Shown here: positions 1 through 9,700 of the stretch, piece after piece
Numbering within the stretch: the stretch's first letter is position 1
Layout: each line of letters starts with the position of its first letter
NCBI GenBank assembly: GCA_003246295.1
Contig: QKAS01000030.1
Coordinates: 62,001-126,000 of the forward strand
Length of the DNA stretch: 64,000 nucleotides
Origin: Clostridia bacterium
GTDB taxonomy: Bacteria > Bacillota > Clostridia > Lachnospirales > Lachnospiraceae
Reading direction: 5' to 3'
The notes under the pieces: generated by a model
The model's input: only the letters and a program-made list of their open reading frames with translations
Database searches by the model: none
Told to the model about the DNA's origin: nothing
Program-made: the position numbers and the translations under genes

Positions 1-52
1 ATAAAGGATCCGCTAATACGTCTCTTTTTTGTACATGTCCTTTACGTGGCAC
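1..52 (-). CDS. rpsG: 30S ribosomal protein S7, N-terminal 17 codons only
   Basis: The first bases of the window, read on the minus strand, begin with a GTG start and encode M-PRKGHVQKRDVLADPL, the recognisable start of S7, a primary binder of the 16S rRNA 3' domain. An AGGAGG site lies at 61-66, eight bases upstream of the start. The gene follows rpsL in the same direction, so this is the beginning of the str operon, which continues outside the window. Confidence 0.9.
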   Translation of the reverse strand, partial: MPRKGHVQKRDVLADPL

Positions 53-223
53 GGTTCTTCCCTCCTTATTATAATGCGACATAATGTCTTAATAGATCAT
101 CGGTACTCACAATGATAAAAATGTGTTCGCGCTGTTTTTCATTTATCTACGCATCAAGATGCACGAATCTGAACTCCAACACTAACTTAAGTTTAACTGT
201 GGTACTTGCAAACAGTCAGATGA

Positions 224-643
224 CTATTTTGCAGCTTTTGGTCTCTTAGCGCCGTATTTTGAACGAGCCTGTCTTCTGTTAGCAACTCCAGCTGTATCAA
301 GTGTACCTCTGATAACATGGTATCTTGTACCTGGTAAGTCTTTAACCCTACCACCTCTGATAAGAACAACACTATGTTCCTGTAAGTTGTGGCCTTCTCC
401 TGGAATGTAGCTTGTTACTTCGATTCCGTTTGAAAGACGTACTCTGGCGATTTTTCTAAGAGCTGAGTTAGGTTTCTTAGGTGTAGCTGTCTTAACAGCT
501 GTACAAACACCTCTTTTCTGTGGTGCAGATACATCAGTTGTCTTCTTTCTTAAAGAGTTATACCCTTTCTGAAGAGCTGGTGCAGTAGATTTTTTTTCAG
601 ATGTTTGTCTTCCTTTTCTAACTAACTGGTTAAATGTTGGCAT
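224..643 (-). CDS. rpsL: 30S ribosomal protein S12
   Basis: S12 sits at the decoding centre of the small subunit and governs decoding accuracy. The 139-residue protein has the universal [11 protein letters not shown] motif; K56 and K57 correspond to E. coli K42/K43, where streptomycin-resistance changes arise, and both are wild type here. The [10 protein letters not shown] loop (97-105) holds the usual beta-methylthiolated Asp. An insertion of about 14 residues near positions 27-40 is the normal Firmicutes form. AGGAGG at 653-658 fixes the start. It is first in an rpsL-rpsG unit with its own promoter and is separated from rpoC by about 6 kb of unrelated genes, whereas the two are commonly adjacent. 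Confidence 0.98.
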   Translation of the reverse strand: MPTFNQLVRKGRQTSEKKSTAPALQKGYNSLRKKTTDVSAPQKRGVCTAVKTATPKKPNSALRKIARVRLSNGIEVTSYIPGEGHNLQEHSVVLIRGGRVKDLPGTRYHVIRGTLDTAGVANRRQARSKYGAKRPKAAK

Positions 644-697
644 TCCGATTCACCTCCTGTGATTAAACTGTTTGTTACAACCCTTAACGGGTCATTT

Positions 698-728
698 ATG
701 CACAATAAAAAAAAGCATTTTTGTGCAT
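698..728 (-). promoter_or_regulatory. Hairpin in the rpsL 5' leader
   Basis: An 8-bp perfect inverted repeat (ATGCACAA / TTGTGCAT) with a 15-base loop rich in T lies just downstream of the rpsL promoter and would be near the 5' end of the transcript. A smaller ACCC-GTTA-GGGT type element lies closer to the gene at about 678-692. The loop itself holds the T-run, so it is not a standard terminator. A role in mRNA stability or autoregulation is only a guess. Confidence 0.4.
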
Positions 729-736
729 GCTAGATA

Positions 737-765
737 ATTATACGTGCAGTCCATGTTCTTGTCAA
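737..765 (-). promoter_or_regulatory. Consensus SigA promoter for rpsL-rpsG
   Basis: On the minus strand TTGACA (760-765) and TATAAT (737-742) are separated by exactly 17 bases, a perfect match to the vegetative promoter. The -35 box overlaps the stop codon of the upstream acyltransferase (762-764). This explains how rpsL-rpsG is expressed although detached from rpoBC. Confidence 0.9.
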
Positions 766-1868
766 TTCTTTTTTCTATATTTTACATAGAGGTTTCTTGT
801 ATATTTTTTACCAAGTAAAAATGGAAAGAACCTATTAATTATATAAATAGCAATTACTTCCAAAACCAAAACGGCAACTGCTAATGTCAAATAAAAAACA
901 TATTGCTTTGCCCGTGTTATATATTGATTTACAAAATATGAGAAATGGATCGCCGCTATCATAATTTGACAGTCAAGGTGGGTTGCCATAATAATCAAAG
1001 AATTTTTTCCAAAATAACGAATCATCTTTAACGATGGTACGTTTCTGCAAAATAAGATAACCCAGGCTGCCCCTGAAAGCGCTGCAATATAGTACAAAAA
1101 TGGTTGGTTAATGACAAGTGTATGAAGATCAACCCGCTTATTAACCATGCCACCCGCGATACTGAGCAACAGAAATAAAATACCTAATCCTATTTCTTTA
1201 AGGTTAACACTCTTTCTTCCTATATAAATATGAGTGCCCACCGCCTTATCATATAAAAGTCTTGTACAAAAATAACCAGCTGAGAGGAATATTATTCCAA
1301 CCATACCTCTTAAAAGAGACGTTAAGAAGTAGCCAACCCACAAGACTGGCATACTCAGGAACATCGGATAATATTCTTTGAATAGTGGAACGATGAAAGA
1401 TGTTATGACAGCCAGAATTACCGTAATAAAAATCGTCCACTTAGTATTGGTTTTTTTTCTTAATAATAAAAACCCGGTTTCTGAAAAAAACAGAGCAGGC
1501 AAAAACCATAGCACTGACATTCCATACAGTGTAATTGCCTCTATTCCAGACCGCTGCAAATCAACAACTGTTATGTTGTCCTGCTTTAAAATCAGATATG
1601 CAGCATCTATCAGAAGGTAAATCAAACTAAATCCAACATATGGAACCATAATGCTTCTCAATTTATTCTTTATGATTACAGAGATTTTCTTGTTTTCTTC
1701 TCCTTTGATTTGTAGCAGAATTCCTGCCAGAACAAAAAAAAGAGGCATATGAAACGATGAAATCCATGTGAGAATATCTTCCTGCAGAAATGTAGAATGA
1801 CCTGCCACCACCATAATGATGCCTATTCCCTTCGCCATATCCAAATAATCTATTCTTTCTTTTTTCAT
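762..1868 (-). CDS. Acyltransferase family 3 membrane protein
   Basis: Polytopic membrane protein of about 368 residues of the acyltransferase-3 family, which typically O-acetylates or O-acylates surface sugars. Near the N-terminus are MAKGIGIIMVVAGHS, with the family histidine, and SFHMPLFFVLAGILL; eight to ten hydrophobic segments follow. The start at 1868 is preferred over an in-frame ATG at 1880 because TGGAG (1875-1879) is correctly spaced for it. The gene ends inside the rpsL promoter with no terminator, so readthrough into rpsL is possible. The acceptor is unknown; the distant glycan genes in this window are one candidate. Confidence 0.85.
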   Translation of the reverse strand: MKKERIDYLDMAKGIGIIMVVAGHSTFLQEDILTWISSFHMPLFFVLAGILLQIKGEENKKISVIIKNKLRSIMVPYVGFSLIYLLIDAAYLILKQDNITVVDLQRSGIEAITLYGMSVLWFLPALFFSETGFLLLRKKTNTKWTIFITVILAVITSFIVPLFKEYYPMFLSMPVLWVGYFLTSLLRGMVGIIFLSAGYFCTRLLYDKAVGTHIYIGRKSVNLKEIGLGILFLLLSIAGGMVNKRVDLHTLVINQPFLYYIAALSGAAWVILFCRNVPSLKMIRYFGKNSLIIMATHLDCQIMIAAIHFSYFVNQYITRAKQYVFYLTLAVAVLVLEVIAIYIINRFFPFLLGKKYTRNLYVKYRKKN

Positions 1869-1916
1869 AATTATCTCCATTCAGTTCAATTCATAAAGTG
1901 CCACATAATATATAAA

Positions 1917-1951
1917 AGCAAAAACAAAGGATATCAGATTTCTGATATCCT
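1917..1951 (-). terminator. Rho-independent terminator after the small membrane gene
   Basis: Perfect 11-bp inverted repeat AGGATATCAGA/TCTGATATCCT (1928-1951) with a 2-base spacer; on the minus strand it is followed by TTTGTTTTTGCTTTT. It lies 28 bases after the stop codon at 1980. Confidence 0.8.
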
Positions 1952-1979
1952 CTTAACCACGATTATAGCTAGATTGTAT

Positions 1980-2402
1980 TCATTCTGCAATGATATTCTT
2001 AATGGTTCCTTTTCTTTGAGGTGTTTTCGAGTCCATTGTAAGATTTCTTAAATAGAATAAATTCAGCCTCTCCCAAATTGTAATCTGGTCAATACTCATT
2101 TCTTCGAATCCCCGTTGTATGGTAAGGTTTCTAATATAACTAATCTGCTTATTACATTCTCTCCAATAAAAATAAAAAAGAAACATAAAAAGCATAAAAA
2201 TCATCGAAAATAACACTTCTGGGAAAAAAGTCTGATCCGGTCTCACGGAAGCACTAAGTGCAACTTGTTCCTCACCAATCACAGTGAGATTTTCCTTAAC
2301 AGACAAACTAAGAAAACCCACTCCTGATAAAGCCGTAACTACGCAGAATAATAACATGGAACCCATGACACGAAATCTGATTTCTTTATTATTTCTTCTC
2401 AT
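1980..2402 (-). CDS. Small two-span membrane protein of unknown function
   Basis: I do not recognise this gene. From the ATG at 2402, supported by GGGA at 2411-2414, it encodes 140 residues: a short basic N-terminus (MRRNNKEIRFR), two hydrophobic spans (about 13-36 and 66-84) separated by a roughly 30-residue likely extracytoplasmic loop, and a charged C-terminal tail. An in-frame start at 2501 would add 33 residues but has no ribosome site. It lies alone, divergent from the transglutaminase operon, with its own terminator. No catalytic motif is visible. Confidence 0.55.
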   Translation of the reverse strand: MRRNNKEIRFRVMGSMLLFCVVTALSGVGFLSLSVKENLTVIGEEQVALSASVRPDQTFFPEVLFSMIFMLFMFLFYFYWRECNKQISYIRNLTIQRGFEEMSIDQITIWERLNLFYLRNLTMDSKTPQRKGTIKNIIAE

Positions 2403-2640
2403 TTTAAAACTCCCATCCGCTTCTTCGGATATATGATAGCCAGTTAATACGATCAAACTCCTATTACTTAAACTATAGATATATAATAGGAAAGATTTCA
2501 CAGAACTCTTTTCATTTAAGCATAATTATTTTATAATTATAATACAGGAATATTAGAAATGGAATAGTCAATTTACTTCTTTTTTCTATTTTTCCCTAAA
2601 ACAACAGTATAAACTTATAACGAAAGGAGGCACACCTATT

Positions 2641-3642
2641 ATGAGACACTATTTTCCAAAAAACAAGATCTATAAATGCTTATTTGCCTGCCTTCTTGTC
2701 GTAACAACTATAGGTTGCGCTCCCGTCACGAAAACACAGGGGGCAAAACAGAATTCTGATGTTTCAGACTCTGCCATCCTCTTAAGTGAACAACCCGTCC
2801 CTTCAAGCGGAGCAAAAACAGCAAAAGGAAATCGTGACAATACTCCTCTCGTTCTAGTCCCAACTGCAGGAACGAAGGAACTCTACGATTCTAATGCTGC
2901 CTCAATTGATGCTTCTAACTCATCTGAAGGCTATGTTATCGTAACATACAAAGGTTCTTCTCCTAAAGTAAAGCTTCAGATTACAGGAAAAGATAACGTG
3001 ACTTATACTTATAATCTGTCAAAAAATAGTGAAGTATTTCCTCTTTCCGCCGGATCAGGTGCTTATAAAATAGCTGTATATGAAAATGTAGCAGGTAATC
3101 AATATTCAACAGCAATGTCAAAGAATATCAACACTGAAATAACAAATACATTTGGTCCTTTTCTCTACCCAAACCAATATGTAAAATTCTCTTCTGCTTC
3201 TGCCTCAGTGATAAAAGCATCAGAGCTTGCATCAAGCGCTAATCTGGATCTGGATGTAGTCTCCTCTATTTATAATTTTGTTATTAAAAATGTGACTTAT
3301 GACTATAATAAAGCAAACACGGTACAAAGCGGCTATATTCCTAATGTGGATGTCATCTTGCAGACAAAAACAGGGATTTGTCTTGATTATGCAGCACTAA
3401 TGACCTCTATGCTAAGAAGTCAGCGCATCCCAACAAGACTTGAAGTTGGTTATGCAGGCGAGGCTTATCACGCATGGATTAGTACCTATATCAAAGATAT
3501 TGGCTGGGTCAACGGAATTATCGAGTTTGATGGCAAGAACTGGGAGTTAATGGATCCTACTTTTGCTGCAAATTCAAATGAAGCAGATCTTAAAAATTTT
3601 ATCGGTAATGGAAGTAATTATTTAACAAAATATATCTACTGA
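2641..3642 (+). CDS. Lipoprotein with transglutaminase-like (cysteine protease fold) domain
   Basis: The N-terminus has a basic stretch, a hydrophobic core and VTTIGC with a candidate lipidated Cys26, so the protein is probably an exported lipoprotein. A Ser/Thr/Asn-rich linker and a possible beta-sandwich region (about 95-165) precede a transglutaminase-core domain with the full triad: C247 in TKTGICLDYAAL, H277 in AYHAWI and D305 in ELMDPTF. Such domains cleave or cross-link peptides. AGGAGG lies at 2625-2630. It is the first gene of the plus-strand operon that continues with pilus-like genes, so processing or cross-linking of pilin-like subunits is an inference from neighbourhood. Confidence 0.85.
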   Translation: MRHYFPKNKIYKCLFACLLVVTTIGCAPVTKTQGAKQNSDVSDSAILLSEQPVPSSGAKTAKGNRDNTPLVLVPTAGTKELYDSNAASIDASNSSEGYVIVTYKGSSPKVKLQITGKDNVTYTYNLSKNSEVFPLSAGSGAYKIAVYENVAGNQYSTAMSKNINTEITNTFGPFLYPNQYVKFSSASASVIKASELASSANLDLDVVSSIYNFVIKNVTYDYNKANTVQSGYIPNVDVILQTKTGICLDYAALMTSMLRSQRIPTRLEVGYAGEAYHAWISTYIKDIGWVNGIIEFDGKNWELMDPTFAANSNEADLKNFIGNGSNYLTKYIY

Positions 3643-3729
3643 TTTTTCAAAAAAAGAATGAAGTTATATAGTATTTATTTCATTAGATATTAATTGTAAG
3701 CGTGCATACACACGCAGATGGGAGTATGA

Positions 3730-4776
3730 ATGAAATCTGGGAAAATGTTATCAAATCGCGAAATTGCCTCTTTTTGTGAGCAAACAGCTCTTATTCTTAA
3801 TGCCGGAATTACGCCTTCAGAGGGAATGGCTATTATGCTCTCTGATACCCACACCGAACAAGGTCGTGAAATCATCCAGTCAATCTGGAATATTACCAAA
3901 GAAGGGGAATCTTTTTACACTGCTGTGAAATCTGTCGGCGTCTTTCCAGATTATGTTCTACATATGATTTCCATTGGAGAAGAATCAGGAAAATTGGACA
4001 TCGTTATGAACTCTCTTGCAAAATACTATGAACGTGAGCAGTCGATTCAGGATAGTATCAAAAGCGCTGTCAGTTATCCTTTTCTCATGATTGCAATGAT
4101 GGTTGTCGTTATTCTGGTATTACTTACTAAAGTTTTACCCATTTTTAATCAGGTCTTCCAACAACTCGGCACTGAAATGAATACCATCTCAAAAACCTTT
4201 TTAAATATTGGCTCTGCTCTCAGCCGATATTCAACAATTACCGTTTTGATTCTTGTACTTCTTATGGCTCTGTTTTATTTTTCAACAAGAACTTTAAAGG
4301 GTAAAGAAGTTTTACACAATTTTTTAATGATTTTCCCTCCAACAAAAGCTTTCCAGGAGAAGATAGCCTCAGGTCGGTTTGCAAGCGGTATGTCTCTCAT
4401 GATCAGTAGCGGCATGGATACTTTCACCAGTTTGGATTATGTGACAAAATTAGTAGATCATAAAGGTATGCAGCAAAAAATCGCTTCTTGCAAAACAATG
4501 ATTCAGGGTGGCTCAAACTTTTCAGAAGCACTTTCTGAAGCAGCAATTTTCTCTCATTTGTATGCACGTATGATTTCTGTGGCTTTTAAAACCGGAAATC
4601 TTGATGTTGTCATGGAAAAAATCGCATCTCATTACGAAAAAGAAACTGACGATAAAATCTATTCCATTATTTCTATTTTAGAGCCAACATTGGTAATTAT
4701 TCTTTCTTTGATTGTCGGACTCATTCTGATGTCTGTGATACTTCCTTTAATGGGAATTATGTCAAGCATCGGATAA
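3730..4776 (+). CDS. Type II secretion / type IV pilus platform protein (GspF/PilC/ComGB family)
   Basis: 348 residues with the duplicated T2SSF organisation: cytoplasmic helical repeat 1 (about 10-115), a membrane span, a second span near 172-190, repeat 2 (about 205-310) and a C-terminal span. Typical phrases are LLNAG-like LILNAGITPSEG, ISIGEESGKLD and, in repeat 2, SVAFKTGNLD. In known systems this inner-membrane protein is the platform for pilin assembly, driven by a cytoplasmic ATPase. GGGAG at 3720-3724 supports the start. Four small N-terminally anchored proteins follow. No ATPase (GspE/PilB) or prepilin peptidase lies beside it. Confidence 0.9.
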   Translation: MKSGKMLSNREIASFCEQTALILNAGITPSEGMAIMLSDTHTEQGREIIQSIWNITKEGESFYTAVKSVGVFPDYVLHMISIGEESGKLDIVMNSLAKYYEREQSIQDSIKSAVSYPFLMIAMMVVVILVLLTKVLPIFNQVFQQLGTEMNTISKTFLNIGSALSRYSTITVLILVLLMALFYFSTRTLKGKEVLHNFLMIFPPTKAFQEKIASGRFASGMSLMISSGMDTFTSLDYVTKLVDHKGMQQKIASCKTMIQGGSNFSEALSEAAIFSHLYARMISVAFKTGNLDVVMEKIASHYEKETDDKIYSIISILEPTLVIILSLIVGLILMSVILPLMGIMSSIG

Positions 4777-4806
4777 ATTGTTCCATTCGGATTGGAGGCA
4801 GTTTCA

Positions 4807-5145
4807 ATGAATCGTTTTTCAGAAAAATTCAATTTAAAAAATCAACTCAAAAAAATTAATCTGCCCATTCTTGCTTTTATTATGCTTATGGGGGCGTTTC
4901 TTTATGGCATCTCCTCTGTATCTGCTACTACAACTGCCAAGCAGCTTGAAAGCCTGGAAAGTGCTGTTAACAAGAGTATTGTTCAATGTTATGCCATAGA
5001 GGGTATGTATCCTCCCAGCCTCGCATATCTTGAAGAACATTATGGGCTTATATATGATGAAAGTCGTTATTTTATTGATTATCAACCAATTGCTTCTAAT
5101 CTAATGCCCGATGTAACTATTCTCTCACGTAATAACTTGGAATAG
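4807..5145 (+). CDS. Pilin-operon membrane-anchored protein, pilin-like
   Basis: From ATG 4807 (GGAGG at 4794-4798) 112 residues: a basic N-terminus, one span (about 22-42) and a globular tail with SIVQCYAIEGMYPPSLAYLE, a phrase resembling the region after the N-terminal helix in small pilins and pseudopilins (helix, then a YPxSL turn). No clear prepilin cleavage site with Glu at +5 is visible, so it may be an uncleaved accessory subunit rather than a true pilin. It is immediately downstream of the GspF-like gene. Confidence 0.6.
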   Translation: MNRFSEKFNLKNQLKKINLPILAFIMLMGAFLYGISSVSATTTAKQLESLESAVNKSIVQCYAIEGMYPPSLAYLEEHYGLIYDESRYFIDYQPIASNLMPDVTILSRNNLE

Positions 5146-5158
5146 GAGAATTAAATAT

Positions 5159-5641
5159 ATGAACTTTCAAAATAAAACAAGACATATGGTTGATATATTA
5201 TTTGTTCTCGCACTATTTGCAGTATTTGCACTCTCAGCATTACTGTTAGTTATGTTTGGCTCAAAAATTTATCAGAATACCGTAACTGGAATGAATGAAA
5301 ATTATACGCTGAGAAACTCATATTCTTATATCACCGAGAAAATACGGCAGTCAGATACAGAAAATTCTGTTCAGACTGGTCTTATTCAAGATGCTTCAGC
5401 AATTGTAATAACGACTGAAACAAATCAGACACTCTATGAAACTTACCTTTATTATTATGACGGATATATAAAAGAACTTTTTATAAAAAAAGGTGATCCT
5501 GCTGACCCTACTGCTGGACAGAATATTTTAAAAGTGAACTCATTTGCGATAGAACAGATTAATTCATCTCTCTATTCTTTCAAAATTACTGATGAGCAGT
5601 CACAAACAATTGAATTTTTAGTAGATCACAAGAGTAATTGA
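5159..5641 (+). CDS. Pilin-operon protein, DUF4860-like
   Basis: 160 residues with a single N-terminal hydrophobic helix (about 12-36) and a mostly beta, Tyr-rich C-terminal domain ending in QTIEFLVDHKSN. The overall form (helix, then an all-beta head of about 110 residues) is that of minor pseudopilins such as GspI/J. I recall this sequence type as DUF4860 from clostridial pilus-like operons, but cannot verify it here. GGAG at 5145-5148 overlaps the previous stop codon, so translation is probably coupled. Confidence 0.6.
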   Translation: MNFQNKTRHMVDILFVLALFAVFALSALLLVMFGSKIYQNTVTGMNENYTLRNSYSYITEKIRQSDTENSVQTGLIQDASAIVITTETNQTLYETYLYYYDGYIKELFIKKGDPADPTAGQNILKVNSFAIEQINSSLYSFKITDEQSQTIEFLVDHKSN

Positions 5642-5667
5642 TAAACCAATAAAGGCGAGGTGAAAAT

Positions 5668-6111
5668 ATGAGTGCCAGGACAACTTCTAAATCTGCTCTG
5701 TTTCTAATGGAGCTCATCATAGCTATTTTATTTTTTTCGGTTGCAAGTGCAGTATGCATCAAACTGTTTGTGCACTCTCATTTGATTAGCGAAAAAACAA
5801 TCCAGATTAATCACAGCGTTCTTATATCGCAGAACATAGCAGAATCTTTTATCAATGCAAAGGGTGACCATGCACAATTGGTAAAACTTCTTGATGCATC
5901 CATTCAACCACCTAATCAGCTAATGCTTTATTACGACAAAAACTGGTTACATACAGATGCTGAGCATGCTTCATTTATAGTTACAACAGAACTATATTCG
6001 GAAAACCTGATTCAATTCGCTGATATCACTATCGTCGACCAGAATTCGAACATACTCTATCAGAATCTTGCCTCCTACTATCCTCAAAACACTGTTGAAG
6101 CGATTCCATAA
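5668..6111 (+). CDS. Prepilin-like protein with N-terminal methylation-type helix
   Basis: 147 residues. After the basic leader MSARTTSKSA comes LFLMELIIAILFFSV, a hydrophobic helix with Glu15 at +5 relative to a possible cut after Ala10, as in type IV prepilins. Gly is normal at -1, but Ala is tolerated. The remainder is a small mixed domain. GAGGTG at 5657-5662 is the ribosome site. It is the clearest prepilin of the four small genes and would need a prepilin peptidase encoded elsewhere. Confidence 0.65.
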   Translation: MSARTTSKSALFLMELIIAILFFSVASAVCIKLFVHSHLISEKTIQINHSVLISQNIAESFINAKGDHAQLVKLLDASIQPPNQLMLYYDKNWLHTDAEHASFIVTTELYSENLIQFADITIVDQNSNILYQNLASYYPQNTVEAIP

Positions 6112-6166
6112 TCCATTAACTTTGTTGCTATTCAATACTTTATGATTCAAATGACAGGAGATTTTT

Positions 6167-6601
6167 ATGAAAAGTAAAAGCCATGGCGTAAATGTAGGCT
6201 CATCTTCTATCCTACTGATTTTTGTACTTTTGACATTGCTTTCCTTTGCAGCACTTTCTTTGCTCAGTTCCAATGCTGACTATGTATTATGCCAGAAAAC
6301 TGCTGAACATAGTAGTGCTTATTACGAGGCTTGCAACGAAGCAAACCGCTCTATCGCAAGTATTGATGCAACATTATTATCACTCTATCAGTCAGGTTTA
6401 ACAAAAGATGCTTATTTTGATGAAGCAGGGGAAACCATCTCTTATCTGATTCCCATGAATGATACGCAGTCCTTACAAGTAGATCTTGAAGTTCTATATC
6501 CAGAAAATCCCAATGATGGTTTTTATAAAATTTCAGCATGGAAGGTAATTACAACTCAGGAACCCGAATTTGACACTTCTTTAGATTTGTTATTTGAATA
6601 A
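6167..6601 (+). CDS. Pilin-operon protein, PilX-like N-terminus
   Basis: 144 residues: N-terminal MKSKSHGVNVGSSSILLI then a hydrophobic helix to about residue 33, followed by an acidic soluble domain with YYEACNEANRSIASIDATL. The layout (short basic leader, Gly-Ser, helix, coil) resembles PilX/GspK-type minor pilins, which often lack Glu at +5. AGGAG at 6156-6160 gives the start. Last gene of the operon; a strong terminator follows. No firm family assignment. Confidence 0.55.
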   Translation: MKSKSHGVNVGSSSILLIFVLLTLLSFAALSLLSSNADYVLCQKTAEHSSAYYEACNEANRSIASIDATLLSLYQSGLTKDAYFDEAGETISYLIPMNDTQSLQVDLEVLYPENPNDGFYKISAWKVITTQEPEFDTSLDLLFE

Positions 6602-6607
6602 TATTGC

Positions 6608-6673
6608 AAAAAATATCCCCTGGTTTTACTCTTACTGCTTCTTTACAGTGAATAAAACCAGGGGATATTTATT
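6608..6673. terminator. Bidirectional terminator between the pilin operon and rpoC
   Basis: Perfect 18-bp inverted repeat (6611-6628 with 6653-6670, containing TATCCCCTGGTTTT) and a 24-base loop, located between converging transcripts. The T-tract is stronger on the minus strand (TTTTTT after the stem), i.e. for rpoC, and weaker on the plus strand. Confidence 0.88.
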
Positions 6674-6721
6674 GATTCATTTTAACTATTATTTCTTTCA
6701 TTTAAAAATCAGTTACAAATA

Positions 6722-9700
6722 TTATTCTTCTACTGTTGAAATAATTTCTTCTGTATCTTCTTCAATGAAATCTTCTTCAATAGAAATTTCTTCATCATAT
6801 CCATCATCAAACATATCATCAAAAGAAATCATATCCTGTGGCTGAAGATCAGAGTCAAGTGTAACCGTACGGTATCTCTTCATTCCTGTTCCTGCTGGAA
6901 TCAGTTTACCAATGATTACGTTTTCCTTCAGACCAATCAGCGGATCTACTTTACCTTTGATTGCTGCTTCTGTAAGAACTTTTGTTGTTTCCTGGAATGA
7001 TGCTGCTGACAGGAATGAATTGGTTGCAAGAGATGCTTTTGTTATTCCAAGCATAACCTGTTTTCCGTCTGCTACTTCTTTTCCTTCTGCAAGTAATCTT
7101 TCATTTGTTTCATCGTAATCCAGTACATCTACAAGTGTTCCAGGTAAGAAATCTGAATCTCCATTATTTTCTAATCTGATTTTCTTCAGCATCTGCCTAA
7201 CAATAACTTCGATATGCTTATCATTAATCTCAACACCCTGTAAACGATAAACACGCTGAACTTCACAGATCATATAATCCTGGACCGCACGAACACCTTT
7301 AATTTTCAGTAAGTCGTGTGGATTGATACTACCTTCTGTCAATTCGTCTCCGGCTTCAAGCACTACACCATCCATGATCTTAATTCTTGATCCGTATGGT
7401 ATCAGATATGCCTTTGATTCTCCAGTCTCATTATTTGTGATGATAATTTCACGTTTTTTCTTTGTGTCTTTGATAACCGCAGTACCGGCAAATTCCGCAA
7501 TAATTGCAAGACCTTTTGGTTTTCTTGCTTCGAAAAGTTCCTCGACACGTGGAAGACCCTGTGTAATATCATCTCCAGCAACACCACCGGTATGGAATGT
7601 ACGCATTGTAAGCTGTGTACCTGGTTCACCAATTGACTGTGCTGCAATAATACCTACTGCTTCTCCTACCTGAACTGGTTCTCCAGTCGCCATATTTGCA
7701 CCATAACATTTTGCACAGATACCAATATGTGACTTACAGGTAAGTATTGTACGGATTTTTAATTTTTCGATTGGCTCACCGTTTTCGTCAACTCCAACAG
7801 ACATAATCTGAGAAGCACGTTTTGGTGTGATCATGTGATTTCTCTTCACAATCATATTACCATCTCTATCAAATACAGATACACACGTATATCTTCCAGT
7901 AATTCTATCCTGCAGACCTTCAATAACTTCCTTGCCATCCATGAATGCTTTTACAACCATTCCTGGAATTTCTTCTTTGCCTTCTGCACAATCAATCTCT
8001 CTAATGATCAGATCCTGTGAAACGTCAACAAGACGTCGTGTAAGGTATCCTGAATCGGCTGTTCTAAGTGCTGTATCTGAAAGTCCTTTACGCGCACCAT
8101 GTGCTGACATGAAATACTCCAGTACGTCAAGCCCTTCACGGAAGTTTGACTTAATAGGAAGCTCAATTGTACGTCCTGTTGTATCTGCCATAAGTCCACG
8201 CATACCAGCAAGCTGTTTGATCTGCTGGTTGGAACCACGGGCTCCGGAATCAGCCATCATAAAGATGTTGTTATACTTATCAAGTCCTTTTAACAAAACA
8301 TTTGTAAGTTCTTTATCTGTTTCATTCCATGTTTCTACAACTGCTCTGTAACGTTCTTCTTCTGTGATCAATCCACGTCTGAAATTCATTGCAATCTTAT
8401 CAACCATTTTCTGCGCATCTTCAAGCATCTGTGGTTTCTGCTCTGGTACAGTCATATCTGAAATTGAAACGGTCATGGCTGCTCTCGTTGAATATTTATA
8501 ACCAATTGCTTTAATATCATCAAGAACTTCTGCAGTTTTTGTTGAGCCATGTGTATTAATAACTTTTTCAAGAATTTGTTTTAATCCTTTTTTACCTACA
8601 TGGAAATCTACTTCTAACTTTAAGAATTCTTCTGGCTTTGTTCTATCTACAAATCCAAGATCCTGTGGCATAATTTCATTGAAAATAAAACGACCAACAG
8701 TGGATTCTACATTTCCAGTTATAACACTGCCGTCTGGTAATGTTTTTTCCATTCTGACTTTAATTCTTGAATGTAGCGTTACTGCCTTGTTTTCATAGGC
8801 AAGAATTGCCTCATTAACATTCTTAAAGTGCTTTCCTTCTCCAAGTGCGCCAGGCCTTTCCTGTGTCAGATAGTAAATACCAAGTACCATATCCTGGGAA
8901 GGAACCGCTACAGGTGCACCATCTGAAGGTTTTAACAGGTTGTTTGGTGATAAAAGCAAGAAACGGCATTCTGCCTGTGCCTCTACCGAAAGTGGAAGAT
9001 GTACAGCCATCTGGTCACCGTCAAAGTCAGCATTATAAGCTGTACATACCAACGGATGCAGCTTAATCGCTTTTCCTTCTACAAGGATCGGTTCAAATGC
9101 CTGGATGCCTAGTCTATGAAGCGTTGGAGCACGGTTTAACATAACAGGATGTTCTTTAATGACATCTTCAAGTACATCCCAAACCTGTCCATCTAATCTT
9201 TCAACTAATTTTTTGGCATTTTTTATATTCTGTGAAATTCCGCGTGCAACAAGTTCCTTCATAACAAAAGGTTTAAACAACTCAATTGCCATTTCTTTTG
9301 GAAGTCCACACTGATAAATTTTAAGTTCTGGTCCTACGACAATAACAGAACGTCCTGAATAGTCAACACGTTTTCCAAGAAGGTTCTGGCGGAAACGTCC
9401 GGATTTACCTTTGAGCATATCTGAAAGCGATTTTAAGGCTCTGTTTCCAGGTCCTGTAACCGGTCTTCCTCTTCTGCCATTATCAATCAGGGCATCAACT
9501 GCCTCCTGAAGCATTCTTTTCTCATTTCTTACAATGATATCTGGTGCTCCAAGCTCTAACAATCTTTTCAAACGATTATTTCTGTTAATAATTCTTCTAT
9601 AAAGATCATTTAAGTCTGAAGTTGCGAAACGTCCACCATCAAGCTGTACCATCGGACGAAGGTCTGGTGGGATGACTGGAACAACATCCATAACCATCCA

